Source of the DNA: Atopobiaceae bacterium
GTDB lineage: Bacteria; Actinomycetota; Coriobacteriia; Coriobacteriales; Atopobiaceae
DNA length: 64,000 bases
NCBI GenBank assembly: GCA_022655215.1
Contig: JALCUE010000001.1
Coordinates: 186,001 to 250,000, forward strand
Reading direction: 5' to 3'
Shown: one piece after another, positions 46,483 through 55,466 of the stretch
Layout: each line of letters opens with the position of its first letter
Numbering within the stretch: position 1 is the first letter of the stretch
Notes under the pieces: generated by a model
Seen by the model: the letters and a program-made list of their open reading frames with translations, nothing else
What the model was told of the DNA's origin: nothing
The model's database searches: none
Position numbers and translations under genes: made by a program

Positions 46483-49056
46483 TTAGGAGACGCGGGCCTC
46501 GTAGCCGGCCTCGTGCACCGCGGAGACGAGGGCCTCGTCGGTGACGTCCGGGCCGCATGTGACATCGGCCGTGCCGTCCTCGAGACTCACCTGTGCCTCC
46601 GTGACCCCGTGCACTCCCTCGAGTGCCTCCGTCACATGGGCGACGCAGTGCGCGCACATCATTCCCTCGATGCTGAGATGCCTTTCCATCATGTCCTCCA
46701 TATCGTTGTCGTCGGTTCGTGTCGTCTCGTCCCGCTCTCCCATGTTTGGCCTCCATCCGCGCAGACGCAGTGCGTTCGTGACCACGCAGACGGAGCTCAT
46801 CGACATCGCGGCCGCCCCGATCATGGGGTTCGCGTCGATTCCCATGCCGGAGAGCGTCCCTGCGGCGATGGGGATGCAGATGCAGTTGTAGAGCAGTGCC
46901 CAGAACAGGTTCTGGTGGATGATGCGCATGGTGGCCCGCGAGAGCTGGATCGCACGCACCACGTCCAAGGGATCGCTCCTCATGAGGACGATGTCGGCCG
47001 AGCCCATCGCGATGTCGGTGCCGGCGCCTATCGCCATGCCCACGTCGGCCGTCGCGAGCGCCGGCGCGTCGTTGATGCCGTCGCCCACCATGACGACCTT
47101 GCCGTGCTGACCAAGGTCCCTCACCTCCGCCTCCTTCCGGGCGGGGAGGACGCCGGCCACCACGCGGTCGCATCCCACCTGACGGGCGACGACGCGTGCG
47201 GTCGCCTCGGAGTCGCCGGTGAGCATCGTCGTCCTCATCCCGAGGGCCTTGAGTTCCGAGAAGGCCGCCGCGGCGGTGGGCCTCACCCGGTCGGTGACGG
47301 CGATGATGCCGAGGGGTCTTCCCCCTGCCGCGAACAGGAGAGGCGTCGAGGCCCGTGAGGCGAGGTCGTCCGCCTCCCTGGCAAGGCCCCCGAGCCCGAT
47401 CGCGGCCGACGCCATGAGGCGGGCGTTTCCCGCCAGACAGCGCGTGCCGTCCACATTCGCGCTCAGGCCCCCCTCCACCTGGGAGAATCCCTCCACTGCG
47501 GCATCAGGCTCGTTCACGTGGCCTGACGCGACCTCGTCTTCGACGTAGGCCGTGACGGCCCGTGCGAGCGGGTGCTCGCTTCTCGACTCGAGTGCGAGGG
47601 CCACGCGCAGGAGCTCCTGGGTGCCTACGCCGTCGGCGGTGATGACGTCGCCCACCACGGGGTGGCCCTCGGTGACCGTCCCGGTCTTGTCCATGACGAC
47701 GTCCGTCGCCTCTCCCGCGCGTTCCAGAGCGGCGGCGTCCCTCACGAGGATCCCCATGCGGGCGCCTCGGCCGGTGCCCACCATGATCGCGGTGGGGGTG
47801 GCGAGGCCTAACGCGCATGGGCATGAGATGACGAGCACGGATATGGCATGCGTGAGGGCCGTCCCCGCATCAGCTCCCAACACGAGCCAGACCACGAGGG
47901 TCATGAGGGAGATGGACATGACGATGGGGACGAAGACGCCGCTCATGCGGTCTGCCACTCTCTCGACGGGTGCCTTCGAGCTCGTGGCCTCGTCGACCAG
48001 ACGCACGATGCCCGCGAGCGTGGTGTCGTCGCCCACGGCGGTCGCCTCCATGACGAACCAGCCGCCGCGGCTCACCGTGGCACCCGTGACCTGCGACCCC
48101 ACGACCTTCTCCGCGGGGATGGGCTCGCCTGTGATGGCCGACTCGTCAACCGAGGCGGCTCCCTCGATCACGCGACCATCCACGGGAACGGACTCCCCGG
48201 CGCGTACGACGACCTCGTCGCCCACGCGGACGGAGCCGGCGGGGACCGTCTCCTCACGACCGTCCCTCCTCACGCGTGCCGTGCTCGGGGTGAGGTCCAT
48301 GAGCTGGGAGATGGCATCTGTCGTGCGACCCTTCGCCCTCGCCTCGAGGTATTTCCCGAGGCTGATGAGGGTGAGGATCATGCCGGCGCTGTCCAGATAG
48401 AGCCCGTGGCCGAGCGTGGCCGCGAGGCCGACCTCGCCCATTCCCAGCGCGGCGGCCATGCGGTAGAGGACCACGACGCTCCACGCGGTCGAGGCCCCGG
48501 CCCCGAGCGCGATGAGCGTGTCCATGTTGGGCGCCCCGTGTGCGGCGGCACGGATGCCGCCCGTGAAGAAGCGCCTGTCGAACACGAGTATCGGAATCAG
48601 GAGCAGGAGCTCCGTGAGCGCGCGGACCATGGCCGCCGCGTCGCCCTCGAGCGCCGGTGGGAGGGGCCAGCCGAACATGGGACCCATCGCCACGTAGAAG
48701 AGGGGGACGCAGAAGACGATCGACGCGACCAGGCGCCTGAGCGTGTCCGAGGCGGCCTGCGAGGCGGGGGATGGCCCCGCATCCTCGCGTGCCTGGCCTG
48801 ATGCGGAGGCGGGGTGTTCGGGCGCGGCCTCGTATCCGGCGTGGTGGACGGCGCTCGCCACGGCCTCGACCGTGGCGGCCTCGTCGGCGTCGGGCGTCAG
48901 GCAGACCTCAAGGTCGTTCTTGAGGAGGTTCACGGAGGCGTCCGCCACACCTGGCGAACCCTGGGCGGCCTTCGTCACGTGGGCGGCGCATGACGCGCAG
49001 GTCATCCCCGTGACGTCGAAGCGGACGCGCCTCGGCTCCTGGGCGGCGTCGCTCAT
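46483..49056 (-). CDS. copA: P1B-1-type copper-exporting ATPase
   Basis: 857 residues. The N-terminal HMA has [11 protein letters not shown]. Eight membrane helices carry [12 protein letters not shown]; the phosphorylated aspartate is D456 in DKTGTVTEG. The late motifs YN (LLYNCICIP) and MSMSS are the Cu(I) signature. After the last helix a second HMA-like domain is fused at the C-terminus ([11 protein letters not shown]), like an attached CopZ chaperone. The ATG overlaps the csoR stop (ATGA). It exports Cu(I) from the cytoplasm and should be induced by copper through CsoR. Confidence 0.95.
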   Translation of the reverse strand: MSDAAQEPRRVRFDVTGMTCASCAAHVTKAAQGSPGVADASVNLLKNDLEVCLTPDADEAATVEAVASAVHHAGYEAAPEHPASASGQAREDAGPSPASQAASDTLRRLVASIVFCVPLFYVAMGPMFGWPLPPALEGDAAAMVRALTELLLLIPILVFDRRFFTGGIRAAAHGAPNMDTLIALGAGASTAWSVVVLYRMAAALGMGEVGLAATLGHGLYLDSAGMILTLISLGKYLEARAKGRTTDAISQLMDLTPSTARVRRDGREETVPAGSVRVGDEVVVRAGESVPVDGRVIEGAASVDESAITGEPIPAEKVVGSQVTGATVSRGGWFVMEATAVGDDTTLAGIVRLVDEATSSKAPVERVADRMSGVFVPIVMSISLMTLVVWLVLGADAGTALTHAISVLVISCPCALGLATPTAIMVGTGRGARMGILVRDAAALERAGEATDVVMDKTGTVTEGHPVVGDVITADGVGTQELLRVALALESRSEHPLARAVTAYVEDEVASGHVNEPDAAVEGFSQVEGGLSANVDGTRCLAGNARLMASAAIGLGGLAREADDLASRASTPLLFAAGGRPLGIIAVTDRVRPTAAAAFSELKALGMRTTMLTGDSEATARVVARQVGCDRVVAGVLPARKEAEVRDLGQHGKVVMVGDGINDAPALATADVGMAIGAGTDIAMGSADIVLMRSDPLDVVRAIQLSRATMRIIHQNLFWALLYNCICIPIAAGTLSGMGIDANPMIGAAAMSMSSVCVVTNALRLRGWRPNMGERDETTRTDDNDMEDMMERHLSIEGMMCAHCVAHVTEALEGVHGVTEAQVSLEDGTADVTCGPDVTDEALVSAVHEAGYEARVS

Positions 49057-49364
49057 GAGAACTTCCTCAGCAGGTCGACGACCTCGTCGACGACCTCGAC
49101 GTCCCCCGCCTGCACCCGTTCCACGACGCAGGTCTCCATGTGGTCCTTGAGGATGATGCCCGATACCGCCTTGATGGCGCTTTGGGCCGCGGCGAGCTGG
49201 GTGAGGACGTCGCCACAGTAGCGGTCGTCCTCGACCATCGACCTCACCCCGTTGAGCTGGCCTATCGCACGGTTGAGCCGGCGCGTCACGTCGGCCTTCA
49301 TCGACTCGCTGCGCGGCGTCGCCTTCATGCGGCAGCAGCAGCCGGTCTTCTCGTCCTCGTCCAT
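49053..49364 (-). CDS. csoR: Copper-sensing repressor CsoR
   Basis: 103 residues, all-helical. The Cu(I) site is C50, H75 and C79 (in RYCGDVLTQ and KDHMETC), the canonical Cys-His-Cys of CsoR. An N-terminal tail with three adjacent cysteines (9-11) is unusual. GGAGG precedes the ATG at 49364. It overlaps copA by four bases and has a near-perfect CsoR box upstream, so copper binding would free the promoter of csoR-copA. Confidence 0.93.
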   Translation of the reverse strand: MDEDEKTGCCCRMKATPRSESMKADVTRRLNRAIGQLNGVRSMVEDDRYCGDVLTQLAAAQSAIKAVSGIILKDHMETCVVERVQAGDVEVVDEVVDLLRKFS

Positions 49365-49399
49365 GTGGGGCCTCCGTCCGTCCCGATGTCTGACGGCAG

Positions 49400-49418
49400 T
49401 ATACCCCATGGGGGTATA
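49400..49418. promoter_or_regulatory. CsoR box
   Basis: TATACCCC-atg-GGGGTATA is a perfect 8-bp palindrome with a 3-base centre, 36 bases before the csoR start. ACCCC/GGGGT around an A+T border is the known CsoR operator pattern. Confidence 0.82.
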
Positions 49419-49487
49419 TGCGACACAAGGAAGCAGGAAATCGCCGCCAGCATGGGATGGCAAGCGGCGAGGCGAGGTTCCGTGGAG

Positions 49488-50753
49488 CTAGATCCTATGG
49501 ATGAAGAGACCGCTCCTGAGCTTGGGCTCGAACCAGGTGGACTTCGGCGGCATCAGCAGGCCGGCGTCGGCCACCGCCATGAGCTCGTCGACCGTCGTGG
49601 CTGCGAGCGAGAAGGCCACGCCGTCCGCGCCTGCCCTGCGCTCGAGCTCGGAGGTACCGCGGATGCCGCCCACGAAGGAGATGCGCGGGTCGGTCCTGGG
49701 GTCCTCGATGTCGAGGATGGGCCCGAGGACGTGGTCCTGCAGCACGGAGGCGTCGAGCGAGCCCACGGGACCTGCGGCGGCGGCAGCGGAGCGGAGCGCG
49801 TCGTCGCAGGACAGGGTCCACCAGCGTCCGTCGGCGAACATCCCGAACGTGCCCTTCTCGGACGGCTCCACCGCATGGTCGGAGGGCGTGGCGGTCAGAC
49901 CCGCCGCCCCCAACGCGGAGAGGAGCCCCTCGGCCGTGAGGCCGTTCCTGTCGGAGACGACCCTGTTGTAGGGCAGACACATGAGCTGGCTGGCCGGGAA
50001 GAGGACCGAGAGGAAGGTGTCGTAGGCGGCCACGTGCGGGTCGTCCTCGGCCACGCCGGCGGCCTCGCGGCGGGCCAGGCTCTCATGCACGGCACTCGCG
50101 GCGCGATGATGGCCGTCGGCGATGTAGGCGCAGGGGACGTGCTCGAAGCAGCCACGGATCGCCTCGACGGCATCGGGGCGGGAGACGCGCCACACGGTGC
50201 TGCGGACGCCCTCCTCGTCGGTCATGTCATAGAGGGGCTCGCCGGTGGAGGCCGCGCCGATGATCATGTCCAGGGCCATGCTGTCTCGATAGGCGAGGAA
50301 GATGGGGCCGGTCTGGGCGTCGAGGGCGTCGATGTGACGGATCCTGTCGGCCTCCTTGTCCGCGCGGGTGCTCTCGTGGCGCTTGATCGTGCCGTCGACG
50401 TAGTCGTCCACCGAGCAGCACGCGACGACGCCCATCTGCGAGTGCGTCGTGCCGTCCGGAGAGGTGGCCTCGAGGCGGTAGAGGTAGTAGCTGTGGCTCG
50501 GGTCGCGCAGGTACGTGCCGTCGCCGACCCAGGAGTCGAGGGTCTTCCTCGCGTTCGCGTAGACCTCGGGTGCGTACATGTCCTGGTCGGCGGGAAACAG
50601 GGTCTCCGGGCGGTCGATGGCCAGGAACGAGCGCGGGTGGGCCGCCACGTAGGCGGCCGCCTCCTCGCGATCGAACACGTCGTAGGGCGGTGCCGCGACC
50701 TCGGCCGCCCTCTCGGGGGTGGGCCTCAGGCAGGCGAACGGCTCGACTCTCAT
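49488..50753 (-). CDS. DUF1015-family protein
   Basis: 421 residues with the DUF1015 pattern: [13 protein letters not shown] near the start, [13 protein letters not shown] and [13 protein letters not shown] in the middle. The family's HxxT-like and GHHR motifs suggest a kinase-like or nucleotidyl fold, and some related archaeal proteins are serine kinases of the SerK type; that function is an inference here. GAGGAGG precedes the ATG. The gene is last in the order serC, serA, DUF1015, which supports a role in serine metabolism. Confidence 0.88.
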   Translation of the reverse strand: MRVEPFACLRPTPERAAEVAAPPYDVFDREEAAAYVAAHPRSFLAIDRPETLFPADQDMYAPEVYANARKTLDSWVGDGTYLRDPSHSYYLYRLEATSPDGTTHSQMGVVACCSVDDYVDGTIKRHESTRADKEADRIRHIDALDAQTGPIFLAYRDSMALDMIIGAASTGEPLYDMTDEEGVRSTVWRVSRPDAVEAIRGCFEHVPCAYIADGHHRAASAVHESLARREAAGVAEDDPHVAAYDTFLSVLFPASQLMCLPYNRVVSDRNGLTAEGLLSALGAAGLTATPSDHAVEPSEKGTFGMFADGRWWTLSCDDALRSAAAAAGPVGSLDASVLQDHVLGPILDIEDPRTDPRISFVGGIRGTSELERRAGADGVAFSLAATTVDELMAVADAGLLMPPKSTWFEPKLRSGLFIHRI

Positions 50754-50798
50754 GTGTCCTCCTCGGCGGCTCTGGCACAGGGCCACCAGACGGCGTGG

Positions 50799-51962
50799 CT
50801 ACTTGATGACGCGGACGCGCCAGATGCTGTCGACGTCCTTGAGGCTCGTGATGATCTCGGGCTCGAGGTGCTCGTCGGTGTCGAACATGGTGTAGGCGTT
50901 CTTGCCTGCGGCCTCGTTGGTCATGCGCTGGACGTTGGCGCTCGCCTTGCCCACGATCTCGGTGATCTTGCCGAGCATGCCGGGGACGTTCGCGTGGAGC
51001 AGGGCGATGCGGCTGCCGGCCCGTGCCACGCCCAGGTCACAGGCGGGGTAGTTCACGGAGTTCTTGATGTTGCCGTTCTCGAGGTAGTCCTTGAGCTCGG
51101 CGATGGCCATGCGAGCGCAGTTCTCCTCGGCCTCGCCCGTGCCGGCACCTGCGTGCGGCGTGACGAGCGTGTTCGGCATCGTCATGGTACCGGGTGTGGC
51201 GAAGTCGGTCGCGAAGCGGGCCACGTGTCCGCTCTCGAGGGCGGCGAGCATGGCGGGCTCGTCGATGATCGTCTCGCGGGAGTAGTTGAGCACGACGGCG
51301 TCGTCGTTCAGCAGCGCGAGCTGTCCGGCGCCGATCATGTGGACCGTGTCGTCCTTGGAGGGGACGTGAATGGTGAGGTAGTCGCAGCCTCGGCACAGGT
51401 CGTCGAGGTCATTCACGCGACGGACGTCGCGCGACAGCTGCCAGGCATGCTCGACGGAGAGGTAGGGGTCGTAGCCGTAGACCTCCATGCCGAGGTCGAC
51501 GCAGGCGTTGGCGACCTTCGAGCCGACGTTGCCGAGACCCACGATGCCGATCCTGCGGCCGATGGCCTCGCGTCCCACGAAGGCCTTCTTGTTGGCCTCG
51601 ACCTCGACGAAGATGTCGGGATCGGAGGCGTGGTCGCGGCACCAGCGCATGCCACCGATGACGTCGCGTGACGTCATCATGATGAGGCCGATGACGAGTT
51701 CCTTCACGGCGTTGGCGTTGGCGCCGGGGGTGTTGAACACCACGATGCCCTCGTGTGCGTACTCGTCGAAGGGGATGTTGTTCACGCCTGCCCCGCACCT
51801 CGCGATGGCACGGATGCCGTGAGGGGGCTCGTAGCCGTGGAGGTCGGTCGAACGCATGAGGATCGCGTCGGCCTTCGTGTCGTCGTCCGTGATCTCGTAG
51901 CCGGCCCCGAGCGTGTCCAGGCCGTTCTTGGTGATGTCGTCGATTATCTTGATCTCGCGCAT
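50799..51962 (-). CDS. serA: D-3-phosphoglycerate dehydrogenase
   Basis: 387 residues. The Rossmann NAD-binding motif is GIVGLGNVGSKVAN, and the substrate/catalytic arginine, glutamate and histidine appear in IARCGAGVNNI and TPHAGAGTGEAEE. The C-terminus is an ACT domain (LHANVPGMLGKITEIV), the usual serine-binding regulatory unit, so serine feedback is likely. It makes 3-phosphohydroxypyruvate, the first step of serine synthesis. GAGGAG precedes the ATG at 51962. It lies 59 bases after serC on the same strand. Confidence 0.95.
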   Translation of the reverse strand: MREIKIIDDITKNGLDTLGAGYEITDDDTKADAILMRSTDLHGYEPPHGIRAIARCGAGVNNIPFDEYAHEGIVVFNTPGANANAVKELVIGLIMMTSRDVIGGMRWCRDHASDPDIFVEVEANKKAFVGREAIGRRIGIVGLGNVGSKVANACVDLGMEVYGYDPYLSVEHAWQLSRDVRRVNDLDDLCRGCDYLTIHVPSKDDTVHMIGAGQLALLNDDAVVLNYSRETIIDEPAMLAALESGHVARFATDFATPGTMTMPNTLVTPHAGAGTGEAEENCARMAIAELKDYLENGNIKNSVNYPACDLGVARAGSRIALLHANVPGMLGKITEIVGKASANVQRMTNEAAGKNAYTMFDTDEHLEPEIITSLKDVDSIWRVRVIK

Positions 51963-52021
51963 GGGTGTCTCCTCATGTCCGTGTCCGAATGTTCCTCCTG
52001 GATGGGGCCGGCCTCAGCCGG

Positions 52022-53110
52022 CTAGGAAGATCGTCCGGACTCGAACTCGCGCATATAGGAGACGAGCGCGGCCACTCCCTCGACGGGGACGGCGTTGTAG
52101 ACGCTCGCGCGCATGCCACCCACGAGCCTGTGACCCTTGATGCCCACGAGGCCGCGCTCCTTCGCGCCGGCGATGAAGGCGGCGTCCGTGGCTACGGAGT
52201 CGGTGCGGAACGTCACGTTGGCGATCGAGCGGCTGCCTGGCCGGGCCGTGCCGTGGAACGTCTCGCTCGCGTCGAGGTAGTCGTAGAGCATCCCGCTCTT
52301 CTCGGCGTTGACGGCGCCCATGGCCGCGAGGCCCCCCTGCTCCTCGACCCAGCGGAACACCTTCCCGCAGAGGTAGATGCCGAAGGTGTTGGGCGTGTTC
52401 AGCATGGAGCCCTTCTCGGACTCCAGACGATAGTCGAGGTAGGTGGGGCAGCATGTCAGGGCCGGGCCGTCCGCGAGGAGGTCATCGCGCACGATGACGA
52501 CGGTCACGCCGGCCGGCCCCGCGTTCTTCTGCGCCCCGGCATAGACGAGGCCGTAGCGGCTGACGTCCATGGGGCAGGAGAGGAAGCAGCTGGAGACGTC
52601 CGACACGAGCGGGACGTCGCCCGTCTCCGGGAGGTCGTGGAACATGGTGCCGTAGATGGTGTTGTTCTGGCAGATGTAGACGTAGTCCTCGCCCTCAGGG
52701 ACGCTGAGCCCGTCGAGGTCGGGGATGCGGTCGAAGTCGGTGTCCTCGCTCGTCGCGAGCACGTCGGCCTGACCGTACTTCTCGGCCTCCTGCCATGCCT
52801 TGCGGGCGAAGTTGCCCGTCACGAGGTATCCCGCGCGGCCGTTGCGCATGAGGTTCATGGGGATGCCGGCGAACTCGAGGGTGGCCCCTCCCTGCAGGAA
52901 GAGGACGCGGTACGTGTCGGGGATGCCCAGCACGCGACGCAGCGTCGACTCGGTGTCGTCGAATATGGACTGGAAGTCCTGGGACCTGTGGCTCATCTCG
53001 AGGACGGACATGCCGCATCCCCGATAGTCGAGCATCTCGTCCGCGGCCTCGGAGAGCACGCCCTCGGGCAGTGCCGCGGGTCCGGCGGAGAAGTTGTAGA
53101 CGCGAGCCAT
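52022..53110 (-). CDS. serC: Phosphoserine aminotransferase
   Basis: 362 residues. The pyridoxal-phosphate lysine is K195 in AGAQKNAGPAG. N-terminal NFSAGPAALPEGVL and the substrate loop CGMSVLEMSHRS are the SerC marks. It converts 3-phosphohydroxypyruvate to phosphoserine using glutamate. GGAAGGAG precedes the ATG. It heads the serC-serA-DUF1015 series; a final phosphoserine phosphatase gene is not in this window. Confidence 0.95.
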   Translation of the reverse strand: MARVYNFSAGPAALPEGVLSEAADEMLDYRGCGMSVLEMSHRSQDFQSIFDDTESTLRRVLGIPDTYRVLFLQGGATLEFAGIPMNLMRNGRAGYLVTGNFARKAWQEAEKYGQADVLATSEDTDFDRIPDLDGLSVPEGEDYVYICQNNTIYGTMFHDLPETGDVPLVSDVSSCFLSCPMDVSRYGLVYAGAQKNAGPAGVTVVIVRDDLLADGPALTCCPTYLDYRLESEKGSMLNTPNTFGIYLCGKVFRWVEEQGGLAAMGAVNAEKSGMLYDYLDASETFHGTARPGSRSIANVTFRTDSVATDAAFIAGAKERGLVGIKGHRLVGGMRASVYNAVPVEGVAALVSYMREFESGRSS

Positions 53111-53249
53111 GGGACTCCTTCCCATCCGTGCGCGGCCCGGCCCGCCGCGCTTGCAGACAAGCATAGCCGTAACGAGCTCGTGGGAGGAAGTCGTTTCAAT
53201 ACGGTAACAACGTGCGTGTCGAGCATGAGGAGACGGACGTCGGGGCCGC

Positions 53250-54227
53250 TCAGGACCTCGCCCGAGGCCTGCGCCTGAGGTCTGCGGGATAGAGCGCGTC
53301 AAGGTCGTCATCCGCGAGCAGGCACGATCCCGGCATATCCCAGACGCTCGCGTCCACGTCATCCTCCGAGGCTCTCGCCATCGCGACGAGCGCGTCGCCG
53401 TCCACGAGGTCCATGCCCACCTCACGCGAGTAGGCGAGGGCCTCGGCGGAGTAGCGCGAGGTCGTCATGAAGAGGAGGCGCTCGGCCCTCACCTCGGCGT
53501 TGGCTCCCACGAGCTTCTGCAGGAGCGGTCTTCCCACGACGGTCGTCCCCGAGAAGCACTTGCACTCGACGATGACCCTCGTGCCGTCGCGCTCGGCGAT
53601 CACGTCATAGCCGCCGTCGCGTGACGGCGGCGTGACCTCGGCGGAATAGCCCCTCACGCGGAGGAGCCACGCGCAGTATCCCTCGAAGTCCTGGGGCCTG
53701 TCCGAGAACCGCGCGACGATGTCGTCCACGCTCGCGGCCGTGACCGCCGAGCCCACCACCGCCCCGGACCTCTCCGCCGCGGCACGCTCCTCCTCGCAGG
53801 GGGCCACCTGGGCGCCCACGGCGCGGAGCCTCCGCACCAGCGCGTACATCGCCCGGGGGTCGTCGACCGCGAGGTGGAACCCATCGAGATCGAGCGTGCT
53901 CGGCTCGCGGATGACGTGGTTGTCGCCCATGCGGAGGTCGGCGGTCCCGTCCTGCTTGGCATGCTCCCAGCGAGGCGCCACGAGCCGGAACGCTCCCGGA
54001 CAGGTCCTCTCGCCGGCGGATGCCGTGAAGCCGCCCAGGAGGTCCGCGCAGCCGTAGCGCGTGCCGAAGGCCCTCAGGCGTCTCGCGGAGTCGGTCCTCC
54101 TCACGACCACGACCGCCATCACCACGACGATCACGAGCATGCCCAGCTCGAGGGCGCGCTCGAGCCAGGGCATGGAGCCCATGAGGGAGGAGAGCGCGTC
54201 GGCGAGGTCGGCCAAGGTGCCTGTCAT
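53250..54227 (-). CDS. Membrane-anchored Mrr-like restriction endonuclease domain protein
   Basis: 325 residues. A membrane helix lies at about 27-42 (LGMLVIVVVMAVVVV). The C-terminal third is a PD-(D/E)xK nuclease domain of the Mrr type: D in DGGYDVIAE, then VECK with E221 and K223, then QKLVGANAEVRAERLLFMTTS. The ATG at 54227 has GAGGGGG about eight bases upstream. Mrr domains cut modified or foreign DNA, but a membrane-tethered version and no partner methylase nearby make a restriction role uncertain. Confidence 0.82.
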   Translation of the reverse strand: MTGTLADLADALSSLMGSMPWLERALELGMLVIVVVMAVVVVRRTDSARRLRAFGTRYGCADLLGGFTASAGERTCPGAFRLVAPRWEHAKQDGTADLRMGDNHVIREPSTLDLDGFHLAVDDPRAMYALVRRLRAVGAQVAPCEEERAAAERSGAVVGSAVTAASVDDIVARFSDRPQDFEGYCAWLLRVRGYSAEVTPPSRDGGYDVIAERDGTRVIVECKCFSGTTVVGRPLLQKLVGANAEVRAERLLFMTTSRYSAEALAYSREVGMDLVDGDALVAMARASEDDVDASVWDMPGSCLLADDDLDALYPADLRRRPRARS

Positions 54228-54332
54228 GGGTCCGTCCCCCTCGTCCGTCTTGTGTGACAATGCCTTCATATGACAGGTTAGCCGCCGCACCTCCCGCGTG
54301 TGGGCGGCGCATGGGAGGGGATGGGTGGTTCC

Positions 54333-55028
54333 ATGGCAAACACGGCCGATGGGGGACGCGAGGGACTCGCCGCCGCGGACCCACGCGAGCGCGCCTGCGT
54401 CCTGTTCGACTTCGACGGCACCCTCGCCGACACCAAGCCCTCGATCGTCGCCACGGCGAGGAAGGTCCTTTCGGACTGGGGGATGACGGACGCCGAGATG
54501 GGGGACGTCGGCCGCATCGTCGGACCTCCGTTCCCGGGGGCGTTCTCGCTCATATACGGGCTTTCGGCCGATGATGCCGCCGAGGTGACCCGCAGGTACC
54601 GTGCGATCTACAACACGCTGGGTCCCGAGACCTACCCCCTGTTCGATGGCATGCGGGACGTGCTCGTCTCCCTCTCCGATGCGGGAAGGCGTCTCGCCGT
54701 GGCCACCTCGAAGCGTCAGGAGATGGTCGACCGCATGCTCGTCGACCTCGGTGTCGACGGCCTGTTCGAGGAGGTCGTGGGGCAGACCGACCCCGCGCAT
54801 GCCGACAAGGCCTCCCTCGTGTCCGAGACGCTCCGCCGCATGGACGCCCCCGCGACCGACGCCGTCATGGTGGGCGACCGGTCCTATGACGTCGAGGGCG
54901 CCGCCGCCAACGGCGTCCCCTGCGTGGGCGTGCTCTTCGGCACGGCACCTCGCCGTGAGCTCGACGACGCCGGCGCATGCGTCATCGTGGAGGACGTGGA
55001 CGGCCTCGGCCGGGCGCTGCTCGGATAG
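54333..55028 (+). CDS. HAD hydrolase, phosphoglycolate-phosphatase type
   Basis: 231 residues from this ATG (a GTG at 54300 is possible). Motif I LFDFDGTLADT, motif II LAVATSK, lysine motif ADKASLV, motif IV MVGDRSYDVEGAAANG. These are the Gph/PgmB-type marks. Metabolic role is probably removing phosphate from small sugar or glycolate phosphates; substrate not determined. The start is the least certain part; no ideal ribosome site is present. Confidence 0.88.
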   Translation: MANTADGGREGLAAADPRERACVLFDFDGTLADTKPSIVATARKVLSDWGMTDAEMGDVGRIVGPPFPGAFSLIYGLSADDAAEVTRRYRAIYNTLGPETYPLFDGMRDVLVSLSDAGRRLAVATSKRQEMVDRMLVDLGVDGLFEEVVGQTDPAHADKASLVSETLRRMDAPATDAVMVGDRSYDVEGAAANGVPCVGVLFGTAPRRELDDAGACVIVEDVDGLGRALLG

Positions 55029-55100
55029 GCGAGGTGGACGAGGGGTAGAAGGCAGATGATGCGTGGGTCACACCCGCGCTTGGATCAAGAGGAGGACGAC

Positions 55101-55445
55101 ATGGATCAGCAGATCGATCTCACCGAGGGCATCCGCAAGGTGTTCCTGGCAGGTGTCGGCGCCATCGCCATGGGTGCCGAGAAGGGCCAGGAGGTCGTGG
55201 ACGACCTGGTCAAGAAGGGCGAGCTCACGGTCGAGCAGGGCAAGGCGCTCAACCAGGAGCTCACCATCAAGGCGAAGGCCGCGGCCACCGACTCCTCCGA
55301 CGCGCTCCTCCGCTCGAAGCTCGAGTCCATGACCGCCGACGAGCGCGCCGCCTACGTGGCGCATCTCGGCGAGATCGCCGCTGACGTCGACGCCAAGACC
55401 ACCAAGGTCGAGGTCGACGCCGACGAGGCCGACAAGGCCGAGTAG
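55101..55445 (+). CDS. Phasin-like helical protein
   Basis: 114 residues, amphipathic-helical (TEGIRKVFLAGVGAIAMGAE, VVDDLVKKGELTVEQGK). This looks like the phasin or PhaF/PhaI-like family, which coats polyhydroxyalkanoate granules, but many such small helical proteins occur in bacteria without granules. AAGAGGAGG precedes the ATG. A UbiB-type kinase gene begins about 20 bases after its stop, an arrangement seen in several Gram-positive genomes. Function inferred, weak. Confidence 0.75.
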   Translation: MDQQIDLTEGIRKVFLAGVGAIAMGAEKGQEVVDDLVKKGELTVEQGKALNQELTIKAKAAATDSSDALLRSKLESMTADERAAYVAHLGEIAADVDAKTTKVEVDADEADKAE

Positions 55446-55466
55446 CGCGACTGCGTGCCGCGACCC

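Noticed and set aside
49057..49428. 5' extension of copA to 49428
   Set aside because: It runs in another frame across csoR; the CopA domain starts at 49056 with ATGA coupling to csoR.
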